Below, in pieces: positions 7,335 to 14,193 of a stretch of DNA of 42,155 bases. Under the pieces are notes generated by a model. The model had not been told where the DNA came from. It saw only the letters and a program-made list of their open reading frames with translations, and searched no databases. The stretch is from positions 1 through 42,155 of the forward strand of contig JAKAVQ010000017.1 in assembly GCA_021817245.1 (NCBI GenBank). The letters are read 5' to 3'. Origin of the DNA: Thermoplasmata archaeon (GTDB lineage: Archaea > Thermoplasmatota > Thermoplasmata > Lutacidiplasmatales > UBA184). A program made the translations under genes and the position numbers. How positions within the stretch are numbered: position 1 is the first letter of the stretch; each line of letters begins with the position of its first letter.

Positions 7335-8612
7335 CCCCGTTCCGGCCGCCGCCGGCCCCGGGTCGCTGCGGGCTTGCCGCCAGAGCTCCACGAACAGCGC
7401 GAGCAGGAGGCCCGTGAGCACGAGGTCGAGGGCGGCGCTCGGCCAGGTGATCCCATCGTCCCAGGCCCAGACGTTGAGGGCCACGTCATAGTTGAACGAG
7501 CCGACGGTCGCGATCCCCCAGAGCCACCATCGGGCGCGCGCCGCGGCCAGCGCGACCGGTAGCAGCCAGATGAGAATGTTGTACGACAGGAACGGCGTCA
7601 GCAGGGAGAACCCGGTGACCACGATCGCGATCCCGAGGAGCGGCGAGCGGACCCGCAGGAACACGACGAGCACCAGCGCGAGCGTGAGCCCGGCCTGGAG
7701 CCCCTCGACCGCCAGCGAGGAGGGGAGCGCGTTCGCGAACAGAAGGGGGCCGTACAGGTTGAGCGAGAAGGAGCGCCGGCCGACCTGGCTCAGGAAGACC
7801 GGCCCGAGGAACTCCTCTCGGTAGACGAGATAGGTGAGGAGGGTCACGGCGCCGAACGTCAGCCCCGCGGCGAGGAACGCGACGACCCGGCGCCGACGGT
7901 AGGCGCCGGTGCTGCCGAGGAGGGGAAAGAGGTTCGGGAACCGCGCGGTCGAGAGGAAACCGGCGGCCACGGCGCTCAGGAGCTCGCTACGACGGGCGAG
8001 GTAGACGGAGAGAAGGAGGACCGCCGGCACGAGGGCGTTCGTGGCGCCGTCGATCTGGGAGGAGATCAGGGGGACGAGAAGGACCGACGTCCCGACGTAG
8101 AGCAGCACTTCACGGCGGTCCGCTCCCCCGAGGGCCCAGACGAGCGGGACGACGCTGAACGCGACGAGGCCCCAGACCACGTAGATCCCCGCGAGGCCAC
8201 CGAGGCTCCCGAGCGCGTCGAGGAGCACCGCGACGAGGCCGTAGGGGACCTGGATCCGACCGCCGCAGTCGGGGACCGTGAACGGGTTCTGGCCGCGGAG
8301 AAACGCCCGACCGGAGCTGAGGAGCCCGACCGGGTCGCTCACCCCCGGAGGATGACAGCCGTAGGCGCCGGACAGGAGCCCGTAGGCGCTCACACCGGCA
8401 AAGGCGATGAGGCCCGCGGCGAGAACGGGCTCCCAGTCGAGCCAGTCGAGATCCCTCCTCCGGGAGACCCAGCGGAGCGCGGCGCGAGCCATGGGCACGA
8501 GGTGCCGGGCCCCCCATTCGGTGCGATAGGCCGCGAGCACCGCGAGGTTGACCGCGGAGAGCGCGCCAAAGACGACCCAGCTGATCGTGTTGAAGTAGGA
8601 CGCGGCCGACAT
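7305..8612 (-). CDS. Polytopic membrane protein, possibly GT-C type glycosyltransferase (GT87-like)
   Basis: 435 residues with roughly 10-11 hydrophobic helices, starting MSAASYFNTISWVVFGALSA. The long loop after helix 2-3 (about residues 75-125) holds Cys-containing segments (GAYGCHPPGV, TVPDCGGRI) and the phrase GRAFLRGQNPFTV, which resembles the first loop of dolichol-phosphate-sugar dependent mannosyltransferases of the GT87/DUF2029 kind. A later TARFPNLFPLLGS and helix-rich C-half fit that fold. The assignment is by general pattern only; an unrelated membrane protein is possible. It would use a lipid-linked sugar on the outer face of the membrane. The C-terminal tail is Pro/Ala/Arg-rich and overlaps the acetyltransferase gene by 30 bp. 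Confidence 0.6.
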   Translation of the reverse strand: MSAASYFNTISWVVFGALSAVNLAVLAAYRTEWGARHLVPMARAALRWVSRRRDLDWLDWEPVLAAGLIAFAGVSAYGLLSGAYGCHPPGVSDPVGLLSSGRAFLRGQNPFTVPDCGGRIQVPYGLVAVLLDALGSLGGLAGIYVVWGLVAFSVVPLVWALGGADRREVLLYVGTSVLLVPLISSQIDGATNALVPAVLLLSVYLARRSELLSAVAAGFLSTARFPNLFPLLGSTGAYRRRRVVAFLAAGLTFGAVTLLTYLVYREEFLGPVFLSQVGRRSFSLNLYGPLLFANALPSSLAVEGLQAGLTLALVLVVFLRVRSPLLGIAIVVTGFSLLTPFLSYNILIWLLPVALAAARARWWLWGIATVGSFNYDVALNVWAWDDGITWPSAALDLVLTGLLLALFVELWRQARSDPGPAAAGTGSTPAPARGG

Positions 8613-8781
8613 CCGAGCGAAGCGCGCGCGCGACCGCGATGAGCCTATTTCAGCGCTGGCCCCCCGGGCACAGCCCCTTTCGACCGGGCGGGCCCGCGGC
8701 GTCCCCTCCGAAGGTTCAAGCCCTCGTCGTCCTCCGCGGTACGGCCTCGCGACCGCCGTCGCGGGCGACGGAAGGAGACCT

Positions 8782-9747
8782 ACGACGACCCCGAAACGCG
8801 TCCTCGACTGGCTGCTCGACGAGCAGCAGCCGTCCGTCCGTTACCTCACGCTCACCGAGCTCCTCGGCCGACCGGCGAGCGACGGCGAGGTGCGGGGGGC
8901 GAGGAAGGCGATCCCGGAACGCGGCTGGGTCGCCGACCTGTACGGGGAGCGCCGGCCGGAGGGCTGGTGGGTCTCGGGCGAGAGCCTCTACCGACCGAAG
9001 TACCTTGCCACGAACTGGCGCATGATCGTGCTCGCCGACCTCGGCGCCTCGCGCGACGTTCCCTGGGTGCGGGACTCCGCCGAGCTCTGGATGGACCGGT
9101 TCCCGCTCGAGGGCGGGGGGGTCGGAGGGAACTCGAAGGGCATCGGCCACCACTGTATCGTCGGCAACATGGCCCGCGCGCTCTCGCGGCTCGGCTACGC
9201 CGACGATCCGCGCGTGCGGCGGAGCCTCGAGTGGCTCGTCGATACCGCGGACCCGAAGGGCGGCTGGTCGTGCTTCGGCCGCGGACGCAACCTGGACTCC
9301 TGGGAAGGGCTCGGGGCCCTGGCCGCCTATCCCCGCTCGAAGTGGACGGCCCCGATGCAAGGAACGGCGGAGCGGGCGGCCGAGTTCTTTCTCGAGCACG
9401 AGCTCCACCGACAGGGCGAGCGGTACGCCCCGTGGTATCGGTTTCACTACCCGGTCCACTACTACTACGACGTCCTGGTCGGGCTCGATCTCCTGACCTC
9501 GTTGGGCTACTCGGCCGATCCCCGCCTCCGCTACGCCCTCTCGGTCCTCGAGCGACGCCGGCGACGCGACGGGCGATGGAACCTCGACGCGGTCCACCCG
9601 GATATCGAAGGGGGCGCCGACCGGTGGTTCCGGGAGCACCCGGCGCAGCGTCCGACGCCCTGGGCGCTCGAGGCAGCGGGCGCTCCGAGCAAGATGGTCA
9701 CCCTGACCGCGGAGAAGGTCCGGGCTCGGGTCGAGGGAACGATCTGA
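8782..9747 (+). CDS. Alpha/alpha-toroid (prenyltransferase/squalene-cyclase-like) protein, non-canonical ACG start
   Basis: About 321 residues of repeated helical hairpins as in terpenoid cyclase/prenyltransferase toroids: GWWVSGESLY.PKY, LVDTADPKGGWSCFGRG, RYALSVLERRRRRDGRW. Convincing coding homology begins upstream of the first normal start codon (GTG 8890): the codons from 8800 give RVLDWLLDEQQPSVRYLTLT, the typical N-terminus of such proteins. In this frame no ATG, GTG or TTG occurs between the stop at 8596 and 8890. A GGAAGGAG sequence lies just before ACG-ACG-ACC-CCG at 8782, so an ACG start (or an ATG changed by mutation or sequencing error) is the best guess. It lacks the DxDD motif of squalene cyclases, so a cyclase activity is not claimed; the substrate is unknown. 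Confidence 0.72.
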   Translation, partial: TTTPKRVLDWLLDEQQPSVRYLTLTELLGRPASDGEVRGARKAIPERGWVADLYGERRPEGWWVSGESLYRPKYLATNWRMIVLADLGASRDVPWVRDSAELWMDRFPLEGGGVGGNSKGIGHHCIVGNMARALSRLGYADDPRVRRSLEWLVDTADPKGGWSCFGRGRNLDSWEGLGALAAYPRSKWTAPMQGTAERAAEFFLEHELHRQGERYAPWYRFHYPVHYYYDVLVGLDLLTSLGYSADPRLRYALSVLERRRRRDGRWNLDAVHPDIEGGADRWFREHPAQRPTPWALEAAGAPSKMVTLTAEKVRARVEGTI

Positions 9748-9867
9748 CCGACCGCGGTCCTCGCGGAGTGGTTTCTCGAACCGTTGCCCAGCCCGATCGA
9801 GGCCCGCTCGGAACTTGTCGCGTACGTTCCGCACCGAGATCGGAAGCCTTACTTCGACCGCGGGGGC

Positions 9868-9939
9868 GTGCGGTTCGCCGCCACGCCTTGACCCGCCGTG
9901 CGAAGATCTTTCGGGTCCGGGCCAGAAGGCGAACCGCAC
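9868..9939. repeat. Perfect 12-bp inverted repeat with 48-bp spacer
   Basis: GTGCGGTTCGCC at 9868-9879 is exactly reverse-complemented as GGCGAACCGCAC at 9928-9939. The spacer contains a second, near-palindromic element (CGAAGATCTTTCG). It lies in the 225-bp non-coding stretch between the toroid gene and tRNA-Val, 33 bp beyond the tRNA 3' end when read on the minus strand. It could fold as a stem in a tRNA precursor trailer, a terminator, or an independent RNA. Apart from this element I see nothing in 9748-9972. Confidence 0.6.
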
Positions 9940-9972
9940 CGACGCGGGATGGGTACCGCCCCGATCGACGAG

Positions 9973-10045
9973 TGGGCGCGGCCAGATTCGAACTGGCGAC
10001 CTTCACCGTGTCAGGGTGACGTCATAACCACTAGACTACGCGCCC
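9973..10045 (-). tRNA. tRNA-Val (anticodon GAC)
   Basis: 73 nt on the minus strand. The acceptor stem GGGCGCG pairs with CGCGCCC, followed by discriminator A. The D arm holds TAGTCTAGTGGTTA. The anticodon stem TCACC/GGTGA closes the loop CTGACAC with anticodon GAC. The T arm is GCCAG-TTCGAAT-CTGGC. No intron is present and CCA is not encoded. A TATA-like box lies about 30 bp upstream. Confidence 0.96.
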
Positions 10046-10069
10046 GTGGCGGCGGCCACCGAGGGGCGG

Positions 10070-10078
10070 TTCTTATGC
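10070..10078 (-). promoter_or_regulatory. TATA box of tRNA-Val
   Basis: Minus-strand GCATAAGAA, about 29 bp before the tRNA 5' end, in an otherwise GC-rich gap between the tRNA and the LonB-like gene. Confidence 0.6.
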
Positions 10079-10099
10079 CTGACGGCCCGGCCGACCGTC

Positions 10100-11647
10100 C
10101 TAGCCGTAGCCGCCCGGGTACTGGTTCGCGTCGGGGTGGTCGTTCCAGTGGTAGTAGCCCATCGTTTGTCGCTGCGACTCGGTCGACTCCTGGCGGAGCC
10201 CTCCCTGGAAGGAGCCGTAGACCTCGCGCACCTGCTCCTCGATCGAGCGCGCCCGCTCGAGCGCCTCGACGACGTGCCGCGCGTCGAGGTAGGCGCTGCC
10301 CGAGACCCGGGCGAGGTCCCCGGCCGTGCGGATGAGGCCGCCGAGCTCGCGCAGGCGGAGCGTGAGGGCGTTGCGGCGGCCGTCGAGCGCGTCGGCGCGG
10401 CGGCGGGCCTCCTTGATCAGCTCGACCACGGCGGCCCGCGTCGCCGGTCGGATCCGGCCGTCAACGGCGATCTCCTGAGCGCAGAACTGGGCGAGGCGCA
10501 GGCGGTTCGCGTCGGTATCGGGCATCGCGGTCTCGAGGAGCACCTCGTAGCCGGAGCCCGCGATCCGGGAGCGGAGCGGCGAGAGGATCCGGTGGAGGTC
10601 CTGGATGTTCGCGGCGGCGACGAGGATGAAGTCGCAGGGGACGTTGTCGACCCGCACCGCGGCGCCGCCGGACTGCGGGTTCCGCCCCGAGATCGGGAAC
10701 CGCTTCTCCTGCATCGCGGTCAGGATGTGGCGCTGGAGGAAGCCGAGGTGCGGGAGCTCGTCGATGAAGAGGACCCCCTCGTGGGCCTCGTGGATCGCCC
10801 CCGCGATCACCCGCTCGTACGGCAGCGTGCCGAGCTGCGGATGGCCCCCGTAGGGGTCGTGCCGCACGTCGCCAAGGAGCTCGGTCTCGCTCGCTCCGGT
10901 CGCCATCACGAACGTGTTGCGGTCGAGCTTCACCAGCACCTTGCGGGGGCTTTCGTGCTGGAGCGTGCGGCGGCGCTCGAGCGCGCGCTGGTCGAGGACC
11001 TTGATGCGGTCCCCGGCCCGCTCGTACGCGACGACCTCTTCCACGCCGTTCCGCAGGCGCGTCGTGCGGACCGACTCCTGGGGGTTCCCGCCGGGGCTCA
11101 CCGTGAGCTCGAGGATCCCCCCGACGAGGTCGCGGAACGGGTTACCGCTTCCCGCGACGCCCGGGAGCACCTGCTTCACATTCCCGCAGCTGGGGCAGTA
11201 CCGCTCGCTCGAGAGCGAATAGAAGTTGCACCGCGGGCACCGGTACCCGAGCCGCTCGGCGACCGAGGCGGGGGCCTCCGTCGGGAGGATCAGCTCGCCC
11301 TCCACCGAGCGCGCCGCCTCCCGTTCGTGGTAGACCTCGTCGCGGGTCACGATCTCGATGCTCGGCCGCTCGGGGTTCTCGGGATTGTGGACGACCCGCA
11401 GCTCCGTGGCGGGTCGGTCGAGGTGCAGCGCGAGCGCCTGTGCGGTCATCGATTTCCCGATGCCGGGCGGGCCGACCAGCAGGAGGTGGCGTCGCTGGTA
11501 GGCGGCGATCCGGGCGATCTCGACCGCCTTCTCCTGCCCGATGACCCGCTCGAGCGGGTCGCTCGGGATCGGGATGTCCTCCGTGGTCTCGATCTCGTCC
11601 ACGGCGGCGGGCCGCCGTGGGGTCCCCTCCGCGTTCGCGGGCGTCAC
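10100..11647 (-). CDS. LonB-type AAA+ ATPase with zinc ribbon, no protease domain
   Basis: 515 residues from GTG 11647 (GAGGGACC just upstream). The ATPase is clearly of the archaeal LonB kind: VIGQEKAVEIA, Walker A GPPGIGKS (59-66), LLGDVRHDPYGG (257-268), Walker B VLFIDE (292-297), LTAMQEKRFPISGRN, sensor region CDFILVAAANIQDL, LRSRIAGSGYEV, AMPDTDANR and LTLRLRELGGLIRTAGD. In LonB the segment between Walker A and B carries membrane helices. Here it carries a four-Cys zinc ribbon (Cys137, 140, 151, 154: CPRC..CPSC) and no hydrophobic helix. The Ser-Lys protease domain that should follow is missing: the chain ends about 25 residues after the ATPase lid with an aromatic, Gly-rich tail (YHWNDHPDANQYPGGYG). 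It is therefore a cytosolic remodelling ATPase rather than a protease. It follows dnaG on the same strand after 97 bp, with its own TATA box. Confidence 0.85.
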   Translation of the reverse strand: MTPANAEGTPRRPAAVDEIETTEDIPIPSDPLERVIGQEKAVEIARIAAYQRRHLLLVGPPGIGKSMTAQALALHLDRPATELRVVHNPENPERPSIEIVTRDEVYHEREAARSVEGELILPTEAPASVAERLGYRCPRCNFYSLSSERYCPSCGNVKQVLPGVAGSGNPFRDLVGGILELTVSPGGNPQESVRTTRLRNGVEEVVAYERAGDRIKVLDQRALERRRTLQHESPRKVLVKLDRNTFVMATGASETELLGDVRHDPYGGHPQLGTLPYERVIAGAIHEAHEGVLFIDELPHLGFLQRHILTAMQEKRFPISGRNPQSGGAAVRVDNVPCDFILVAAANIQDLHRILSPLRSRIAGSGYEVLLETAMPDTDANRLRLAQFCAQEIAVDGRIRPATRAAVVELIKEARRRADALDGRRNALTLRLRELGGLIRTAGDLARVSGSAYLDARHVVEALERARSIEEQVREVYGSFQGGLRQESTESQRQTMGYYHWNDHPDANQYPGGYG

Positions 11648-11673
11648 GGTCCCTCGGAAAGAGCGCGGGGATG

Positions 11674-11681
11674 GGTTATAG
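11674..11681 (-). promoter_or_regulatory. TATA box of the LonB-like ATPase gene
   Basis: Minus-strand CTATAACC, centred about 31 bp before GTG 11647. The gene can therefore be transcribed independently of dnaG, which ends upstream at 11745. Confidence 0.6.
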
Positions 11682-11744
11682 GTTCGTCGCGGAGACCTAG
11701 GGCCCCCGCGACGGGAAGATGGTTCGATCCCTCCGGCGGCCGAC

Positions 11745-13082
11745 CTAGTGCCCGCCCGCGGGGGCGACCAGGTCGGCCTTGGTGTAGATCCGGACCTGGT
11801 CGGGGATCTTTCCGACCGGGCCAAGGCGGTTCGCCACGACCGTGGCGATCCCCTTCTCCTGCACGACGTCGAGCAGGCGCTGGCTGACGATGCCGTCAAA
11901 GACAACGGCCTTCGCGGGGCTCGCGAGGCTGGCGAGCGCCTCGATCATCTCCTTCACCGGCGCCTCGCCGACGACCGTGTCGTCCGCCCCGACGAAGAGG
12001 CTCTTCGAGGTGTTCTCGACCCCGTTCAGGAGGTCGAAGTAGTGCTGGAGCTCCGGCGGGAGCGGGACCGGCAGCGGGGGCGGCGACGGGGAGGCCGGAG
12101 GCGGCGTGGGCGCCCGGGGCGGCGGGCTCCGCTCGCGCTCGTCGCGCCGCGGGGCCCCTCCTCCACCGCGCTCCTCGCGCCGGTCGGGCCGTACGGCGCC
12201 GCTGGTGTCGCCCCGTTCCTCCCGCGGCTCGCGGGAGGCGCCGGTCGACTCGAACCCGCTCATCTCGAGGTACTGGTTGATCGGGATCTTGTTCCGCAGG
12301 CACTTCAGGAGTTGCTTCTGGGTCAGTTCCTCGACCTCGCTGCCGCGCGGCGCGCGGGCGACGAAGTCGACGTCCATCGTCTGCAGCATCTCCCGCAGGA
12401 TCAGCTCACCGGCTCGGTCGCCGTCCGTGAACGCGGTGACGGTCTTCCCGCGCGAGAGGTCCTTCACGGTCTGCGGGACGCTCGTCCCCTCGACCGCGAT
12501 CACGTTCTTGATCCCGCAGCGCAGGAGGTTCAGCACATCGGACCGGCCCTCGACGACGATCAGGGCGTCGGCCTGGTCCACGTTGGGTCCGGCGGGGAGG
12601 TGCTCGGAGCCGTAGGTCGTGATCTCCTCGACCTGCACGGCCTTGCGGACGGCCTCGGTGAGATCGACGCCGACGCCCTTCGACTCTTCCTGGAGCCGGG
12701 CGAGGATCTCCTTCGCGCGCTCCACGACCTTCTGGCGCTTGGTCACGCGGATATCGTTCACGCCGACGATCTCGATCTTGGCCCGGCACGGGCCGATCCG
12801 GTCGACGGTCTCAAGGCCGGAGGCGAGGATCGCGGTCTCGACCTGGTCGAGCGAGGAGGGGATGACGATCTCCCCCTCGCTCTTCCCCTTACGGCTGTCG
12901 ATCTCCACCTCGATCCGGCCGATGCGGCCCGACTTCTGCAGGTCCCGGAGGTCGAGCTCGTCGCCGAGCAGTCCCTCCGTTTGGCCGAAGACCGCGCCGA
13001 CGACGTCGGGCTTGTCGATCACTCCCTCGGCGGCGATGCGGGCTCGGATCTCATATTTGGCGGCACTGGGGTCGTTCGTCAT
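11745..13082 (-). CDS. dnaG: DNA primase DnaG, archaeal type
   Basis: 445 residues. The archaeal DnaG N-terminal domain begins KYEIRARIAAEGVIDKPDVV and is followed by a TOPRIM domain with the catalytic Glu in VVEGRSDVLNLL and the Asp-x-Asp in FTDGDRAGEL (about residues 173-250). The C-terminal domain AVVFDGIVSQRLLDVV is also typical. Between about 285 and 340 lies a long Arg/Glu then Pro-rich linker (SPPPRAPTPPPASPSPPPLP). In studied archaea DnaG has primase activity in vitro and is also a subunit of the RNA exosome, binding poly(A)-rich RNA; which role dominates here is not visible. The start is preceded by GGAAGAA and by a leader with a hairpin and a distant TATA box (13293-13304), which suggests a leader of roughly 180-190 nt. 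Confidence 0.95.
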   Translation of the reverse strand: MTNDPSAAKYEIRARIAAEGVIDKPDVVGAVFGQTEGLLGDELDLRDLQKSGRIGRIEVEIDSRKGKSEGEIVIPSSLDQVETAILASGLETVDRIGPCRAKIEIVGVNDIRVTKRQKVVERAKEILARLQEESKGVGVDLTEAVRKAVQVEEITTYGSEHLPAGPNVDQADALIVVEGRSDVLNLLRCGIKNVIAVEGTSVPQTVKDLSRGKTVTAFTDGDRAGELILREMLQTMDVDFVARAPRGSEVEELTQKQLLKCLRNKIPINQYLEMSGFESTGASREPREERGDTSGAVRPDRREERGGGGAPRRDERERSPPPRAPTPPPASPSPPPLPVPLPPELQHYFDLLNGVENTSKSLFVGADDTVVGEAPVKEMIEALASLASPAKAVVFDGIVSQRLLDVVQEKGIATVVANRLGPVGKIPDQVRIYTKADLVAPAGGH

Positions 13083-13292
13083 GGGTATGGTTCTTCCTTT
13101 CGGAAAGTCCCCGCTTCGGGGAGCCCTCCGGCCGGACAGAGTCAGACAGACCCGGCGTCGCCGGACGATGCGCGGAGATTACGACAAGGACGCGAGCGGA
13201 TCATGAGTCGTGATTCCGGATCTCCTGGCGACGTCGGGAGGGTCCTCCTGCCGTCCCCGGAGGGTGCTTTCCGTCCGATTGTACTCGAGGAG

Positions 13293-13304
13293 CGTATTTA
13301 AGCG
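13293..13304 (-). promoter_or_regulatory. TATA-like box, probably dnaG promoter
   Basis: CGTATTTAAGCG on the plus strand, CGCTTAAATACG on the minus strand. It is the only strong A/T box on the minus strand before dnaG, about 210 bp from the ATG. The element is nearly symmetric, so plus-strand use is also possible. Confidence 0.45.
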
Positions 13305-13379
13305 GGACGGCGAGCCCTCCGGAGGAGCGGGGGAGCGGCTCCGGTCGCCGAGAAGAATGCGCTCCTCCGCCAATACAGT

Positions 13380-13388
13380 CTTTATAGC
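13380..13388 (+). promoter_or_regulatory. TATA box of the 13423 gene
   Basis: CTTTATAGC, centred about 39 bp before ATG 13423. This would give a leader of roughly 12-14 nt containing GGCGGAG. Confidence 0.6.
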
Positions 13389-13422
13389 GGTCCCCTCTAC
13401 GCCGCCGGCGGAGCTACGTTCC

Positions 13423-14106
13423 ATGCCTCGTCGAGCGGCGCAGAAGGCCCCCATCGTCCGTGATGTTCCCGAGCCGAACACCCCCTCACCGGAGCCCCCC
13501 CTGGCGGACGACGATTTCGTGAGCGCGCTCAAGCAGGAACTGCAGAAGACCCAGGCCAGCGCCGGCGCAAAGACCGGCGAGGACCTCACGTACCGGGCGG
13601 AGCTCAACCGACGCATCCTCCAGGACCTCTGGGAGGTCCACAACCAGTTCGAGGAGGTCAGCGTCCATCTCACGATCGACCCGTCCCAGACCCTCTTCGC
13701 CACGTTCGCCGAGTACCCGACCAAGTGGACGTTCAAGGAGAACTTCGACTTCGGCGCGGTCAAGACGATCGAACTCGCCGACCGGGCGGCCGGCTGGGTC
13801 GGGTTCACGCTCCGCTTCTGGTACTATCGTACGCCGGAGGGCAAGCCCCACCTGCGCGGGATCTTCGAGTGGTGCGACGGGGAGAGCTACCACCGCTACT
13901 CCGGCTGGATGCGCATGATGAGCCAGGCCGTCCTCTTCGATGCCGCGGAGGACGACGTGAAGGTCGCCGACCTGCACCGGGTCCTCAAGGACGTCGTCGT
14001 GCGGTGGTACGCCGCCCACCTCGAGCGGTCGCCCGACGCCTTCGTCGCGCACCTCAAGGAGAAGTACCCGAAAGGGGCCTCCTACGCGAAGGAATCGTAC
14101 CGCTAG
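13423..14106 (+). CDS. Conserved-looking hypothetical protein, Trp/Tyr-rich
   Basis: 227 residues from ATG 13423 (TATA box 39 bp upstream, GCGGAG just before). The first ~35 residues are basic and Pro-rich and likely disordered. A helical segment follows (DDDFVSALKQELQKTQ, YRAELNRRILQDLWEVHNQFEE). The second half is a compact region rich in aromatic residues (VGFTLRFWYYRTPEGKPHLRG, IFEWCDGESYHRYSGWMRMM). There is no membrane segment and no catalytic motif I can name, and I do not recognise the family. It is divergent to dnaG and upstream of polB, so a role in nucleic-acid metabolism is possible by context only. Confidence 0.8.
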   Translation: MPRRAAQKAPIVRDVPEPNTPSPEPPLADDDFVSALKQELQKTQASAGAKTGEDLTYRAELNRRILQDLWEVHNQFEEVSVHLTIDPSQTLFATFAEYPTKWTFKENFDFGAVKTIELADRAAGWVGFTLRFWYYRTPEGKPHLRGIFEWCDGESYHRYSGWMRMMSQAVLFDAAEDDVKVADLHRVLKDVVVRWYAAHLERSPDAFVAHLKEKYPKGASYAKESYR

Positions 14107-14146
14107 CGCCCCGGTGGCCTCGCCGCCCTCCGGTCCTCGGCGAGAG

Positions 14147-14157
14147 TTGAAATAACC
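14147..14157 (+). promoter_or_regulatory. TATA-like box before polB
   Basis: TTGAAATAACC in an otherwise GC-rich gap, about 42 bp before GTG 14194. The leader would contain GGAGGGAG. Confidence 0.55.
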
Positions 14158-14193
14158 GGGCTCTCCTCGCGCGGAGGGAGATCGCGCGGACCC

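Larger units (their letters stand above)
13083..13422. other. Divergent intergenic region with dnaG leader
   Basis: 340 bp between dnaG (minus) and the unknown protein at 13423 (plus). It holds a perfect 6-bp GC stem with a 3-nt loop at 13108-13122 (TCCCCG-CTT-CGGGGA), 25 bp before the dnaG start. On the minus strand there is a 20-codon open frame (13142-13204, ATG to TGA). The region also has two TATA-like boxes, listed separately. The position suggests that dnaG has a structured 5' leader. No conserved RNA family is recognised. Confidence 0.5.

Noticed and set aside
8713-8735. GGTTCAAGCC as a tRNA T arm
   Set aside because: No acceptor, D or anticodon stems pair around it.
8639-9025. ATG at 8639 as start of a separate gene or of the toroid protein
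   Set aside because: It lies in another frame, gives Ser/Arg/Pro-rich sequence, and would need a frameshift to reach the toroid frame.
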